A program made the position numbers and the translations under genes. A stretch of 58,313 bases of DNA, from positions 1 through 58,313 of the forward strand of contig CAZHDI010000011.1 in assembly GCA_964531285.1 (NCBI GenBank), read 5' to 3'. The notes beneath the pieces were generated by a model, which saw only the letters and a program-made list of their open reading frames with translations, did not search any database and was not told the origin of the DNA. Shown here piece by piece: positions 7,984 to 17,793 of the stretch. The stretch is from CAZHDI01 sp964531285 (GTDB lineage Bacteria; Pseudomonadota; Alphaproteobacteria; JAJFIK01). Position 1 is the first letter of the stretch; each line of letters begins with the position of its first letter.

Positions 7984-10149
7984 ATGCGCTGGCTTATCGG
8001 ATTGCTTGTTGTTCTGGGTCTGGCCGGCGCCGGGCTGCATATGGCGGGGCTGCGGATTTCGCCGCTCGCGACCCATAGCTGGGACACCGATGCCGCGATC
8101 GAGCGGGCCGCGGCCTATGATGTGGAGATCGTCCGCGAGGCCTACGGCGTGCCGCATATTCTAGGCGCGCGCGATGTCGATGTGGCGTTCGGTCTGGCCT
8201 GGGCCCATGCCGAGGACGATTTCCCCACGATCGAGATGGCCGGCTATCTGGGCCGGGGCGCGCGCGCCGTGAACCGGTCGGAAGAGGAGGCCATTCAAAG
8301 CTATCTGGTGCAGTTGTTCGGCACGCGGTCGCTGGTCCGGGCCCGCACCGAGATCGATCTGTCGCCGGAGATTCGGGCCTATCTCGAGGCCTATGCGGAT
8401 GGTCTCAACTATTACGCCGCTCTCCATCCCGAGGAGATCACCACCGATCTGTTCCCGATCACGCCCGAAGACATCCTGACCCGGACGACCTTTTCCAGCC
8501 CGCTCTTTTACGGCATGTCGGGCACGCTCACCCGGCTGATCAGTCCGCAGACGGAGCGCGAGGCCGGGCGCGGCCAGGAGCTTCAGGTCCAGCTCATGGG
8601 CGTGGGGCCGGATGTGGAACTGGGCTCGAACGGTCTGGCGGTCGCACCGTCCCGCTCGGCGGACGGGGTGACGCGGCTATTCGTCAATTCGCATCAGCCG
8701 GTCAGCGGTCCGCTGGCCTGGTACGAGATGCGGATCAAGAGCGAGGAGGGGCTGAACTTCGCGGGCGGCACCTTTGCCGGCGCGCCGCTGCCGTTCCATG
8801 GCCACAACGCCCATCTGGGCTGGACCTCGACCATCAACCGCCCGGATCTGATCGATGTCTATGAGCTTGTCATCAATCCGGACAATGAATATCAGTACCG
8901 GCTTGACGGGGAGTGGGTGGATCTGGAGCGCAGCGACGCGACCGTCATGGTTCACCTGTGGGGCCCCTTTGCCTGGGCGGCCAAGCAGGAGATGCTTCGG
9001 TCCCGGCACGGGCCGGTGCTGCGCACACCGCGCGGCACGTTCGCGATCCGCTATGCGACCATGGAGTCGGTGGCGTTTCTGGAAGCCCAGTACCGGCTGG
9101 TCAAAGCCACCAATCTGGACGAGTTTCACGACGCGCTGCGCATGAACGTCCAAGGCAATGCCAACCGGATCTATGCGGACAAAGAAGGCAACATCGCCGC
9201 GTTCTATGTCGCCCGCATGCCAAAGCGGGTGCCGGGCGTGGATTACACCGGCATCGTGCCGGGCGACCGGTCCGACCTGATCTGGACCGAGTTCGAGGAT
9301 TTCGACTCGCTGCCCCATGTGATCAATCCGCCCGAGGGGTTCGTGACGGAAGCCAATTCGACGCCGTTCGTGGTGACCGGGGGGCCGAGCGATCCGAAGC
9401 CGGAGGATTATCCGGCCACCTATGGGATCGAGACCCACATGACCAATCGCGCGTTGCGCGCCCTGGCCCTGTTCAAGGCCGACCGGTCGATCACGCGGGA
9501 CGATTTCATCGCCTACAAATTCGACAACGCCTATCACCCGGAGTCGATCGCGGCCCAGGTGAAGGCCGATCTTCTCGATCTGGACCTCTCGGACGATCCG
9601 GCTCTCGAGGCGGCCCAGGCGCATATCCGGGCCTGGGACCTGCGCGCCGACGCCGAGAATCGTCATGCGGCCCTGTCGCTGCTCGTCGCCAGTCCGATCG
9701 GTACGGCGATCTTCAATGACGAGACCCCGCCCGGTACCCGTGAGACGCTGGAGGAGGCGGTGGCCTATCTGATGGCGCATCACGGCACCATCGACGTGCC
9801 CTGGGGCACGGTGAACCGGCTCGTGCGCGGCGATGTCAGCCTGCCGCTTTCCGGCGGTCCGGACACGCTGCGGGCGGTTTACGGCACCCGCGAGGACGAC
9901 GGCACGCTCCACATGGCCGCCGGGGACGGGCTGGTCATGCTCGCCGAATGGGACCCGGAGGCCGGGCTCACCAGTCACAGCATCCATCATTTCGGCTCGG
10001 CCGTGGGGCGCCCCAATTCGCCGCACTATGCGGATCAGGCGCCGCTGTTCGCGGCCGAGGAGATGACGCTGGTGCCGTTTTCACCCGCGGAAATTGACTC
10101 GAATGCCGTTCAGCGTTACTCCCCCGGGCCCGACGCACCCGCGCGGTGA
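7984..10149 (+). CDS. Penicillin acylase family Ntn hydrolase
   Basis: Secreted or membrane-anchored amidase of the N-terminal nucleophile superfamily, which hydrolyses N-acyl bonds of beta-lactams, acyl-homoserine lactones or similar amides. The 721-residue precursor begins with a hydrophobic segment (LIGLLVVLGLAGAGLH). The alpha-chain has REAYGVPHILG and FGLAWAHAEDDFPTIE. Ser215 in ELGSNGLAV follows a Gly and is the expected autocleavage nucleophile of the beta chain. NSHQPVSGPLAWYEM and FHGHNAHLGWT are conserved substrate-pocket and oxyanion segments. The ribosome site GGGGAGG lies 8 bases before ATG. An acyl-homoserine-lactone acylase is possible, but substrate cannot be decided from sequence. 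Confidence 0.9.
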   Translation: MRWLIGLLVVLGLAGAGLHMAGLRISPLATHSWDTDAAIERAAAYDVEIVREAYGVPHILGARDVDVAFGLAWAHAEDDFPTIEMAGYLGRGARAVNRSEEEAIQSYLVQLFGTRSLVRARTEIDLSPEIRAYLEAYADGLNYYAALHPEEITTDLFPITPEDILTRTTFSSPLFYGMSGTLTRLISPQTEREAGRGQELQVQLMGVGPDVELGSNGLAVAPSRSADGVTRLFVNSHQPVSGPLAWYEMRIKSEEGLNFAGGTFAGAPLPFHGHNAHLGWTSTINRPDLIDVYELVINPDNEYQYRLDGEWVDLERSDATVMVHLWGPFAWAAKQEMLRSRHGPVLRTPRGTFAIRYATMESVAFLEAQYRLVKATNLDEFHDALRMNVQGNANRIYADKEGNIAAFYVARMPKRVPGVDYTGIVPGDRSDLIWTEFEDFDSLPHVINPPEGFVTEANSTPFVVTGGPSDPKPEDYPATYGIETHMTNRALRALALFKADRSITRDDFIAYKFDNAYHPESIAAQVKADLLDLDLSDDPALEAAQAHIRAWDLRADAENRHAALSLLVASPIGTAIFNDETPPGTRETLEEAVAYLMAHHGTIDVPWGTVNRLVRGDVSLPLSGGPDTLRAVYGTREDDGTLHMAAGDGLVMLAEWDPEAGLTSHSIHHFGSAVGRPNSPHYADQAPLFAAEEMTLVPFSPAEIDSNAVQRYSPGPDAPAR

Positions 10150-10531
10150 TGTGCCGTTGTCACATTCATGCATGGGCCGGGTCCGAGATATCCACACTGC
10201 GGGTTCCGGAGTATAGCTTCGGATAGTATTACGGGTTGGAGTGCAACCGTAAGCTCGGCGCTGCAACCCCCTGCAATCATTTTGATTTTTAGCTGAACGC
10301 CCGTCACTTTGATCCGGAATACTTGGCACTCCCCGTGCCTATACTCAGGTTTTCCACGGCCAGCCGAAACAATTGCGGCCACTATCTTAAAGGTAAGCAG
10401 CCGTTTTTGGACTTGCCTGGCCGTCTCCGGTCGCTTTACATGGTTACCGAATGGACGCATAGGCCGGCATACGAAAATGTTGGTTCCCGTCGCGGCGTCC
10501 TCCCATATTTCGACGGAGAGAGGATCTTGGC
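10150..10531. other. AT-richer intergenic region upstream of tetR
   Basis: This 380-base stretch has lower GC than its surroundings and no convincing gene. It contains the interrupted palindrome GGCAC-TCCCC-GTGCC at 10325-10339, flanked by TATACT, which could be an operator for the downstream TetR protein. A ribosome site GGAGAGG lies just before the tetR start. No terminator was recognised after the acylase gene. Confidence 0.4.
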
Positions 10532-11230
10532 ATGACGCAAGCTGCGGTTGTGGATGAGCAGACGCAAGTGGATGCGGTTGCCACCCCGGCGCTCCGCCGG
10601 GCGCGTGAGGATTGGCAGAAGGAAGAGCGCAGCCAGTCGATCCTCGATGCCGCCGAACGCCTCTTCGTCAGCGAAAACGAGACCCTGCCGACGGTGGAGC
10701 AGGTCGCGCGGGCCTCGGGCGTCGCGAAAGGCACGGTCTATCTCTATTTCAAGACGAAAGAGCAGATCTTCCTGACCATCTTCCACAACAAGCTTCTGGC
10801 GTGGGGGCAGGACATTCGGGCCCGGATCGAGGCCCATGCCGGGCCGATCACGGCCGAGGTCATCGCCGATGCGATGATCGCTTACCCCTTGGAGGACAAG
10901 ACGATCCTCAATCTGGCGGGGTTTTCGGCATCCTGGTTGGAGAGCGATCTGAAGTTCGATGACGCGGTGGCCTCGCGGCGCGACCTTAGCCAGGGCCTGC
11001 AGGCGATTGGCGCGGCCATCGAAGCGCGCCGTCCCGGCCATTCGGCAATCCGCTACGGTCAGATGCTGCTGCAAAGCTACAGCTATCTGGTCGGCCTGTG
11101 GCAGGTGGCGTCACCGCCGAATGTGTTGAGCAGCGCCCAGGCGCTCCCTGAATTCTCAGTCTTTCATCTGGATTATCCGGAAGCGGCCCGCAAAGGCGTC
11201 GTCGCCTTGCTGACATCCCAGCTCGGGTGA
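10532..11230 (+). CDS. TetR family transcriptional regulator
   Basis: DNA-binding repressor of 232 residues. The N-terminal helix-turn-helix spans about residues 33-80: ILDAAERLF, then PTVEQVARASGVAKGTVYLYFKTKEQIF, a standard TetR signature. The C-terminal two-thirds is a helical ligand-binding and dimerisation domain with no recognisable ligand signature. It follows a 380-base non-coding region containing a small palindrome, suggesting autoregulation or control of the acylase gene upstream. A terminator follows. Confidence 0.9.
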   Translation: MTQAAVVDEQTQVDAVATPALRRAREDWQKEERSQSILDAAERLFVSENETLPTVEQVARASGVAKGTVYLYFKTKEQIFLTIFHNKLLAWGQDIRARIEAHAGPITAEVIADAMIAYPLEDKTILNLAGFSASWLESDLKFDDAVASRRDLSQGLQAIGAAIEARRPGHSAIRYGQMLLQSYSYLVGLWQVASPPNVLSSAQALPEFSVFHLDYPEAARKGVVALLTSQLG

Positions 11231-11282
11231 GGGATAGACCCCGCGAGACCACGCGCGGCTAGCGTCAACATCTTCCGGAGTT

Positions 11283-11308
11283 AAGGGCGGCCCCCCGGGC
11301 CGCCCTTT
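11283..11308 (+). terminator. Terminator after tetR
   Basis: A 10-bp perfect stem, AAGGGCGGCC at 11283-11292 with GGCCGCCCTT at 11298-11307, and a 5-base loop. Only three T follow the stem, so efficiency is uncertain, but it separates tetR from the TIR gene. Confidence 0.6.
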
Positions 11309-11438
11309 GGCGCCTGGACCCCGGCTGCGCTCATTTGGCGCAAGGACCCCTGCCGATCTGCTGGACACCCGCGATGCGCCGGGTAACATGCTGCGAGCGC
11401 CGCCGGACTGCTTCGGCGGCGTTTTATCTATCGGGGGA

Positions 11439-11939
11439 ATGGGTGCCGGACGGATGGGCGCGCGGCGACGCGGCGCCGATCCCGGCGGTGCGCTGGCGAG
11501 GTCCAAGAGCAGCGGCGTGGCACAGCTATTCATCACCATGGCGGCGGACGACGCGGAGCAGGGCGAAGTGATCGCCGACGCCCTGCGCCGCGCCGGTCAT
11601 CGGGTCACCGGGCGGGCGGATTTGCCCGCCAGGGCCAATGGTGACGGCTGGGTACGCCACGGCATCGACACGGCGGACGGGGTGATTGTGCTGTGGTCGC
11701 CGGCCGGATTGGCCTGCCGCTGGGTGCGCCGCGACGCCGAACGCGCGCTGATTGCACGCCGGGCCATCCCGGTCCTGATCGATCCTGTCGAGTCCGGCGC
11801 ATGGCTCCGCGCCGGCTTCACCCGTCCGGTGATCGACCTGTCGGGCTGGTTGGGTGCGCCGGATCATGCGGGCTGGCAGAAGCTCACCCGCGCCGTCGCC
11901 GGATGCGCGGCCCATGCCCGCCGTGCCGCCGCCCTCTGA
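11439..11939 (+). CDS. TIR-domain protein, degenerate catalytic motif
   Basis: Small protein made almost wholly of a TIR_2-type domain. From Leu74 of the longest frame (open from 11307) it reads LFITMAADDAEQGEVIADALRRAG, then DGVIVLWSPAGLACRWVRRDAE, PVLIDP and VIDLSGW, matching the beta-strand A, alpha-C and final IDLSGW segments of bacterial TIR_2 proteins. The usual W-x-x-x-E glutamate of TIR NADases is an aspartate here (WVRRD), and the SY/SH dyad near strand A is TM. Start is uncertain: ATG at 11439 is given, and GTG at 11517 sits directly before the domain. The stop is 44 bases before the GH77-like gene, so the two are probably co-transcribed. Whether it retains NAD+ hydrolysis is unknown. 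Confidence 0.72.
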   Translation: MGAGRMGARRRGADPGGALARSKSSGVAQLFITMAADDAEQGEVIADALRRAGHRVTGRADLPARANGDGWVRHGIDTADGVIVLWSPAGLACRWVRRDAERALIARRAIPVLIDPVESGAWLRAGFTRPVIDLSGWLGAPDHAGWQKLTRAVAGCAAHARRAAAL

Positions 11940-11983
11940 TCCCACGCGGTCCTTCGTCTGCCGGTGCGCCGCCGAGGCTTTCC

Positions 11984-14008
11984 ATGACCCATCCGAGTCC
12001 TGATCTGATCGACCTCCTTTGCGATTTTACCGGCCTGGAGCGGGTCGCGCGGGATGCTGACGGTGAGCCTGATACGGCGGCATTGACAGACATTCGCGCG
12101 GTTCTGGAGGCGATGGGTTTGCCGGCCGGCACGCCCGCGGCAGCCGCCGAGTCCGCGCGCCGGGCGGCGGCGCAGGCCTGGCGCCCGGGGCTTGCACCGG
12201 TAATCACGGCACCGCCGGGCCGCCGGGTCCTGCGCGTCGTCTACACCGCGCCCCGGGAGGTCACGGGCCCGCTGGACTGGCGGCTGACGATCGAGGGCGG
12301 CGGGGAGCGCGGCGCGCGTCTCGATCCCGACGCCATGACGATCCTGGCCAAGGGCAGCAGCGGCGCTGTGCCGTTGACGCGCTGGCGGCTGGACCTGCCG
12401 GTCATGGTGGAACCGGGTATCCATGGGCTGGCGATCATCCGGACCGGGAGGGATGCCGAGGGCCAGGCCGAGATCCGGGACGAGGCCAGGGTCATCGCCC
12501 CGCCGCGCCGGCTGACCCGGGCCAAAGCGCTCGCGCAGGGGCAGAAGACCTGGGGCCTGGCCGTCCCGCTGGCCCGGTTGGCCAGCGCCCGCAATTGGGG
12601 TGTTGGCGATTTCACCGATCTGGCCGATCTGACCGCCCGGGCGGCCCGGCTCGGCGCAGGCTTCGTCGCACCCGGACCGCTGCATGCGGGCGGCCTGGCG
12701 CCGGACAGGGCGGACCGGCCGTCGAGCCGCCGGTTTCTCGACCCCATCTACCTGGATCTCGATGCCGTCCCGGATCGGACGATCAGTGCGTCGGCCATGG
12801 AGCACCGGTCGAGCGATGCCTTTGCCGCGCGGCTGGAAACCGCCCGCGAGACTCGCGATATCGCTCTGATCCGTACTCTGAAGACCGAGATCGCCGGTCA
12901 CCTCTATGCGGGCTTCAAGGCCCATTTCCTGGATCGCGACGGTGGGCCATGGGGCCGGGGCCTGGGCTTCCTGGCTTATCGGGATGTGGAAGGCGAGACG
13001 CTGCGCCGGTTTGCGGTCTTTCAGGTGCTGAGCGGTCATCTGGCGGCGCAGGGGCACGGGCCGGACTGGCGGTCCTGGCCGGACGCGTATCGCGATCCGG
13101 CGAGCCCGGCCGTGGCGGCGTTCGCACGGGACCATGCGGATGCTGTAGCGTGTGCGGAATATCAGCAATGGCTGTGTGAGGCGCAACTCTCCATGGCCCG
13201 GGCGCGCGGGCGTGCCGCCCGCATGGCCGTCGGCCTGATCACCACTTTGAGCCCGGGACCGGCGCCCGGCGGCGCGGAGGTCTGGGCCGATCGCCAGCGG
13301 TTCCTGGGCGGTGTCGAAGCGGAAACCGGACATGCGCTCTATGACCGCGACGCGCTTCTGGCGGACGGCTACACCGCACTGAGCGATGTGATCAGACCGG
13401 CCATGCGGCAGGGGGATGCGCTGTTCGTGGACGCCGCCGCCGGCCTGTGGCGCCTCCCGTGCCGGGGTACGGGGCAAGCCAAGGAACAGGCAGTCATCCG
13501 CCCACGAACGGAAGATCTGTTGACGCTTCTGGCCGCCCATGCCCGCGAGACCGGCTGCATGGTCATTGCCGGCGGCCCGCTCAGCCCGGACCAGATGGCC
13601 GATTTGGACGCCCGGGGGATCCTGTCCGGCGTGGCCATGGCGGCGCCGGCCCGCGCGGAGACACGCGCGCGCCTTTATCCGCGCCTTGCCATGGTGAGTG
13701 CCGCATCCGATCCGGCTCGCCCCGGCCTCGGCTCAGACGGCGGGCGCGTCGATGCCATCCTGACAGCCGAGGCGATGTTGAAGACCGCGGGCGCCGGGCG
13801 CGGTCCGGCCGTTACACGGTTCCTGGCCCGCACCCCCTCCATCCTGGCCGCCGTGACGCTCGATGATCTCGCCGGCCGTGCATCCGAGCGCATCGATTAT
13901 GCCGCCGTGCTAGCCGATCCCGCCGTGATCGAACGCGCCGGCGCCATCGCGGCCGACCGCCGCAAACGCTGGCGGCAAGCCGGCACGGGATCGCCCGTAT
14001 CCGGATAG
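11984..14008 (+). CDS. GH77 (4-alpha-glucanotransferase)-like protein, probable pseudoenzyme
   Basis: The 674-residue protein follows the order of MalQ-type glucanotransferases. There is an N-terminal beta domain, then NWGVGDFTDL (205-214), GAGFVAPGPLHA (224-235), PSSRRFLDPIYLDLD (246-260), a helical LARARG-type region and DALFVDAAAGLWRL (478-491). Asp483 aligns with the catalytic nucleophile of the RIDH motif, but its neighbours Arg and His are replaced. The GEDLG acid/base motif is replaced by AGGPL at 529-533, so the catalytic glutamate is absent. The THD transition-state motif reads AASD. I infer loss of transglycosylase activity with the fold retained. The frame is open from 11693; ATG 11984 matches the family N-terminus. 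It lies 44 bases behind the TIR gene. Confidence 0.8.
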   Translation: MTHPSPDLIDLLCDFTGLERVARDADGEPDTAALTDIRAVLEAMGLPAGTPAAAAESARRAAAQAWRPGLAPVITAPPGRRVLRVVYTAPREVTGPLDWRLTIEGGGERGARLDPDAMTILAKGSSGAVPLTRWRLDLPVMVEPGIHGLAIIRTGRDAEGQAEIRDEARVIAPPRRLTRAKALAQGQKTWGLAVPLARLASARNWGVGDFTDLADLTARAARLGAGFVAPGPLHAGGLAPDRADRPSSRRFLDPIYLDLDAVPDRTISASAMEHRSSDAFAARLETARETRDIALIRTLKTEIAGHLYAGFKAHFLDRDGGPWGRGLGFLAYRDVEGETLRRFAVFQVLSGHLAAQGHGPDWRSWPDAYRDPASPAVAAFARDHADAVACAEYQQWLCEAQLSMARARGRAARMAVGLITTLSPGPAPGGAEVWADRQRFLGGVEAETGHALYDRDALLADGYTALSDVIRPAMRQGDALFVDAAAGLWRLPCRGTGQAKEQAVIRPRTEDLLTLLAAHARETGCMVIAGGPLSPDQMADLDARGILSGVAMAAPARAETRARLYPRLAMVSAASDPARPGLGSDGGRVDAILTAEAMLKTAGAGRGPAVTRFLARTPSILAAVTLDDLAGRASERIDYAAVLADPAVIERAGAIAADRRKRWRQAGTGSPVSG

Positions 14009-14300
14009 GCGATCCCGCTTTGCGACCGTCGTCACACTGACCGGGGGCGGATCTGTCCGACCGGCTTGTTAGCCATATCGGTCACATCAATCGTAAATGC
14101 CTGGAATGCCAGTGTGATCATGCGGCGGCCTGTCGCCGTCGACACTATTGGCAGCCTTTCCAATGACTTAAATTCACGTAAACGGCGCGCCCGCGCCTTG
14201 TCGCCGAACAGGCCGGTGCGTAGCTTGCCCGTCGGAGTGACTCGGCTTGTGGGAAGGCGGCGAGGTGGACGTGTATCCGTATACGGTGGAGTCTGAGATC

Positions 14301-16424
14301 GTGAAACGAAAAGGCGGATCATGCGTTGCGCGGGTGGGAGCCGGGCTCCGGCTCGCAGCCCTCGTTCTGGCGGCGCTCGTATGGACGGCAAGTCCGAACC
14401 CGGTCCGCGCGCAGGAGGCCGGCACGGTCACCGTGACGGTGCAGCAGGGCACCGGGTCGGGCCTGTATATGCCCGGCGACCTCGTGACCGTGGGCGCGGA
14501 CGCAGCGCCGACGGGGCAGGTGTTTCTGCGCTGGGACGGCGATGTCGGCAGTCTGACCGATCCCTTCGCGGCAACCACGATGCTCAGCGTGCCCATGAGC
14601 GATGTCATGCTTGCCCCGCTTTACGGCGTGACAAGCGGGGCGAGCGTCGTCACCTTCACGTCCCATACGGACGGCGCGATTGTCGATGAAAAGGGTTTCA
14701 GCGTTTTCGGCTTCGTCGAGGATCCGGCGGGCTTCGCCGGTCTGACGGCGACGGTTCAGATCGACGGGATCGGTCCGGTGCCGGAGCTTACGAATGTCCC
14801 GCTTTCGGTCGGTCCGAACACCGGACAGTTCGCACTGCGGGTTTTCGATGAGGATGTGCCGCCCGGCTCGACCGTGATCATCACCCTCCTGGCGCGCAAT
14901 TCCGCCGATCAGACCGCGACGGCGACGCTGCGGCTGTCGGCCGAGACGATCAGTGACGAGATTTATCAGCTTCTCAGCCGCACCTCTTTCGGCGTCACGC
15001 CCGACATGCTCGCCGAGGCCCGCGAGATGGGCTTTGACGATTATCTCGAAGCGCAGATCAAAGGTGCGCGGAAGGTCGAGAAAAAGCTCGATACGGACGA
15101 AGATTATGTGAAGAAGGTCGCGCCGACCAAATTCTTCTCCAAGCTGCGCGAATATGAGAGCGAAAAAATTCGCCAACTTATGCGCGAGCGCCTGTCCTAT
15201 CTTCTGTTTTCGGACAATCACCTACGCGAGGTGATGGCGGTTTTCTGGGACAATCACTTCAACACGACCGCGACCGCCAACGATGACTTTTACGGCGAAT
15301 TGATGGAGATGCGGGCCTTCCGCGAATACGCTCTGGGCTCATTCCGGGATCTGCTGGAGATCAGCGCCAAAAGCTCCGTGATGATGAATTACCTCAACAA
15401 CAACACCAGCGCCGTTGGGGCGATCAACGAGAATTACGGCCGGGAGTTGATGGAGCTTCACACCGTCGGGGTGAATGCGGGCTATACGGACGAGGACGTG
15501 ATCCAGTTCGCCCGGGTATTCACCGGCTGGAGCGAGGATCATACCAAAAAGTCCGCTAAGGCCCGCATGAAGAACAAGAAGAAGCCCAAGCATGACGAAC
15601 GGGTCTTCGAGTTCGTCGGCGAAAACCACGATGGCGGGTTCAAATTCATTCCGTTCCTGGATACGACCATTCAGGGCTCGGGCGCCATGGATCTGGAAAG
15701 CGGTGATTTCCCGATCCGTCCTGGGATCGAGGAGGGTGAGGAACTTCTTGATATCCTCGCCACTCATCCCACGACCGCAGGATTCATTTGTACCAAACTG
15801 GTCGAATATTTCGTCAATGACACGCCGCCGGACGGCGTGGTGTCGAGCTGTACACAGGCGTTCCTGACCAGCGACGGCAATATCGGCGAGAGCGTGCGGA
15901 CCATCCTGACCTCTACGGAGTTTCGTAGCGATCCGGCGAATTTCCGGGCCAAATATAAGACGCCGACGGAGTATGTGGTCGGGATCATCCGCAACTTCGG
16001 TTACAATGCGAATGAAAAGCGCAAGAAGAAGGAAGCCTTGCCGCGCGCGCTCGACGAGATGAACCGTTACATCGCGTCGGCCGGGCAGTCATGGTTCCGC
16101 TATCCGGTCCCCACCGGATTTAAGGAAGATGCCAAGGAATGGGCCGCTTCGACCACGATGCTGGAGCAGTTCCAATACGCCTTGCGTGCGCCGGTGAGGG
16201 CCCAGAGCCATGTGATCGGCATGGGTCTGGAGACGCCCGAGGCCATCGCGGCGGGGCTCATGGATCTGGCCATGGGCGGACGCTATACGCGTGCGGAATA
16301 CAACGCGGTCTTGAGCGAGCTTTACGGATCGAATGGCCGCTTCGACATCAATGGCAATGAGTACTGGTCGGTTCGGCGCGCGATGCAACTCATCGCCATG
16401 CTGCCGAATTACCAGCTTCAGTGA
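14301..16424 (+). CDS. DUF1800 family exported protein
   Basis: Exported protein of 707 residues starting at GTG 14301, with GGAG nine bases upstream. A signal peptide spans about residues 12-38 (LAALVLAALVWTASPNPVRAQ). The first 200 residues are beta-rich repeats. From about residue 220 comes the DUF1800 domain: YQLLSRTSFGVTPDMLAEAR, LSYLLFSDNHLREVMAVFWDNHFN, NENYGRELMELHTVG, YTDEDVIQFARVFTGW. DUF1800 genes are commonly paired with DUF1501 genes, as here, but their biochemical role is not established. The gene and its partner lead directly into gspL, which suggests the pair is secreted by, or serves, the type II secretion system. The preceding 290 bases are non-coding and contain the palindrome CCGTATACGG at 14277-14286. 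Confidence 0.88.
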   Translation: MKRKGGSCVARVGAGLRLAALVLAALVWTASPNPVRAQEAGTVTVTVQQGTGSGLYMPGDLVTVGADAAPTGQVFLRWDGDVGSLTDPFAATTMLSVPMSDVMLAPLYGVTSGASVVTFTSHTDGAIVDEKGFSVFGFVEDPAGFAGLTATVQIDGIGPVPELTNVPLSVGPNTGQFALRVFDEDVPPGSTVIITLLARNSADQTATATLRLSAETISDEIYQLLSRTSFGVTPDMLAEAREMGFDDYLEAQIKGARKVEKKLDTDEDYVKKVAPTKFFSKLREYESEKIRQLMRERLSYLLFSDNHLREVMAVFWDNHFNTTATANDDFYGELMEMRAFREYALGSFRDLLEISAKSSVMMNYLNNNTSAVGAINENYGRELMELHTVGVNAGYTDEDVIQFARVFTGWSEDHTKKSAKARMKNKKKPKHDERVFEFVGENHDGGFKFIPFLDTTIQGSGAMDLESGDFPIRPGIEEGEELLDILATHPTTAGFICTKLVEYFVNDTPPDGVVSSCTQAFLTSDGNIGESVRTILTSTEFRSDPANFRAKYKTPTEYVVGIIRNFGYNANEKRKKKEALPRALDEMNRYIASAGQSWFRYPVPTGFKEDAKEWAASTTMLEQFQYALRAPVRAQSHVIGMGLETPEAIAAGLMDLAMGGRYTRAEYNAVLSELYGSNGRFDINGNEYWSVRRAMQLIAMLPNYQLQ

Positions 16425-16438
16425 ACGGAGACAGACCC

Positions 16439-17761
16439 ATGCGGATCACACGGCGCCATGCCTTGAAACTGGCCATGGGCGGACTGGGGCTATCGACCGC
16501 GCTCGCCTCGGGCTTCCCGGCTTCCATGACCATCAGTCCCGCCTGGGCCCAGCAGGGCTTTGGCATCGCGGGCAAGACGGTCATCAAGATCTTCATGCGC
16601 GGCGGCGCGGACGGGCTCTATCTGTTCCCGCCCTTCGGCGATCAGAACTACCGCAATCTGCGCCCCACGGTCGCGATCGACTCGCCGAGCGATTCCGATC
16701 CGGACTCGGCGCTCAATCTGAACGGCTTCATCGGGTTCAATCCGAACCTGCTGCCGTGGATGGAAATCTGGGACAACGGCGATTTTGCCCTGTTCCCGGC
16801 GGCCCATTTCGACGGCGCGAGCCGCTCCCATTTCGAAAATCAGCGCTGGATCGAACAGGGCATTCTGTCCACATCCGGATCGGGCTATCTGAACCGGTAT
16901 ATGGGGACATCGGATAATGACTCGCCGTTCCGGGCCCTCGGCGCGGGCGGCAGCGGGGTGCCGGCCGTCCTGCAAGGCGCGATCACGGTGCCGGGCATTC
17001 GCGACATCGATGATTTCCAACTCCGCCATGGGCAGTGGTGCGACGGCGACGATTGCGCCGAGAACCGTCTGCTCAGCACCCTGAAAGACGTTTATGCCGC
17101 CGATCAGATGACAGGTCTGCCGGTCGAGGGCCTGACCCTGGCGCAAGGCACCAAGCTGGTGCGCGTCATGGAGCAGATCCGCGAGCTTGACGGCGATTAT
17201 GAGACCAATGCGGGCGGTCTTGAGTACTCCAACTCGTCGCTCGGGCGCGGTTTGAGGCTCCTGGCACAGGGCATCAAGGCGGATCTGGGCATCGAGACGG
17301 CGGCGGTGGATTGGGGCGGCGGCTGGGACAGTCACTCCAACCAGCGGCCCGGCAATATCTCGCCCACCGCCCTGTTCCATCCGTTCAACGGCAATATGCG
17401 CCGGGGGGCGGACGATATCCTGACCTTCTATCGGGACCTCGGCGAGCGGCGCAAAGATGTGATCATGATCATCGGCACCGAGTTCGGCCGGACCTCCCGG
17501 CAGAACGGCAGTGCGGGAACCGACCACGGCAATGCCGGCGGCTGGATGGTGATCGGCGGACCGGCCAAGAGCGGCGTGTATGGCGACTGGCCGGGGCTGG
17601 CCTCCAATCAGCTCTATCAGGGCCGCTATTTGGCGCAGTCGGTGAACTACAAGGACATCGTGGCCGAGGCATTGATCCGGCATCTGGGCATGGACCAGGG
17701 GCTCGTTTCCACCGTCTTCCCGGACCACAGCTTCACCGATCATGGCGCGATCTCGGCTTGA
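16439..17761 (+). CDS. DUF1501 family protein, Tat-exported
   Basis: The 440-residue protein begins MRITRRHALKLAMGG, a twin-arginine signal, followed by a hydrophobic stretch and a cleavage site near AWAQQ. Conserved DUF1501 segments include IFMRGGADGLYLFPP, HFENQRWIEQG and IIGTEFGRTSRQNG...GTDHGNAGGWMVIGGP, related to the alkaline-phosphatase/sulfatase-like fold. It starts 14 bases after the DUF1800 stop with GGAG at 16426, and ends 32 bases before gspL. Folding in the cytoplasm before Tat export would fit a T2SS substrate, because T2SS exports folded proteins from the periplasm. That link is inference from position. Confidence 0.88.
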   Translation: MRITRRHALKLAMGGLGLSTALASGFPASMTISPAWAQQGFGIAGKTVIKIFMRGGADGLYLFPPFGDQNYRNLRPTVAIDSPSDSDPDSALNLNGFIGFNPNLLPWMEIWDNGDFALFPAAHFDGASRSHFENQRWIEQGILSTSGSGYLNRYMGTSDNDSPFRALGAGGSGVPAVLQGAITVPGIRDIDDFQLRHGQWCDGDDCAENRLLSTLKDVYAADQMTGLPVEGLTLAQGTKLVRVMEQIRELDGDYETNAGGLEYSNSSLGRGLRLLAQGIKADLGIETAAVDWGGGWDSHSNQRPGNISPTALFHPFNGNMRRGADDILTFYRDLGERRKDVIMIIGTEFGRTSRQNGSAGTDHGNAGGWMVIGGPAKSGVYGDWPGLASNQLYQGRYLAQSVNYKDIVAEALIRHLGMDQGLVSTVFPDHSFTDHGAISA

Positions 17762-17793
17762 CGGCGATGCCTGCCTGACCATGATCGGGTTCC

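Noticed and set aside
6817..8157. A 446-codon minus-strand frame across the MFS transporter and acylase start
   Set aside because: Composition is Arg/Gln/His-rich and lacks domains, whereas both plus-strand genes have signal or membrane segments and family motifs.
10325..10339. Sigma54 promoter (TGGCAC element)
   Set aside because: TGGCAC is present, but the downstream GC element is GTGCC and not TTGC at the correct spacing. An operator-like palindrome fits better.
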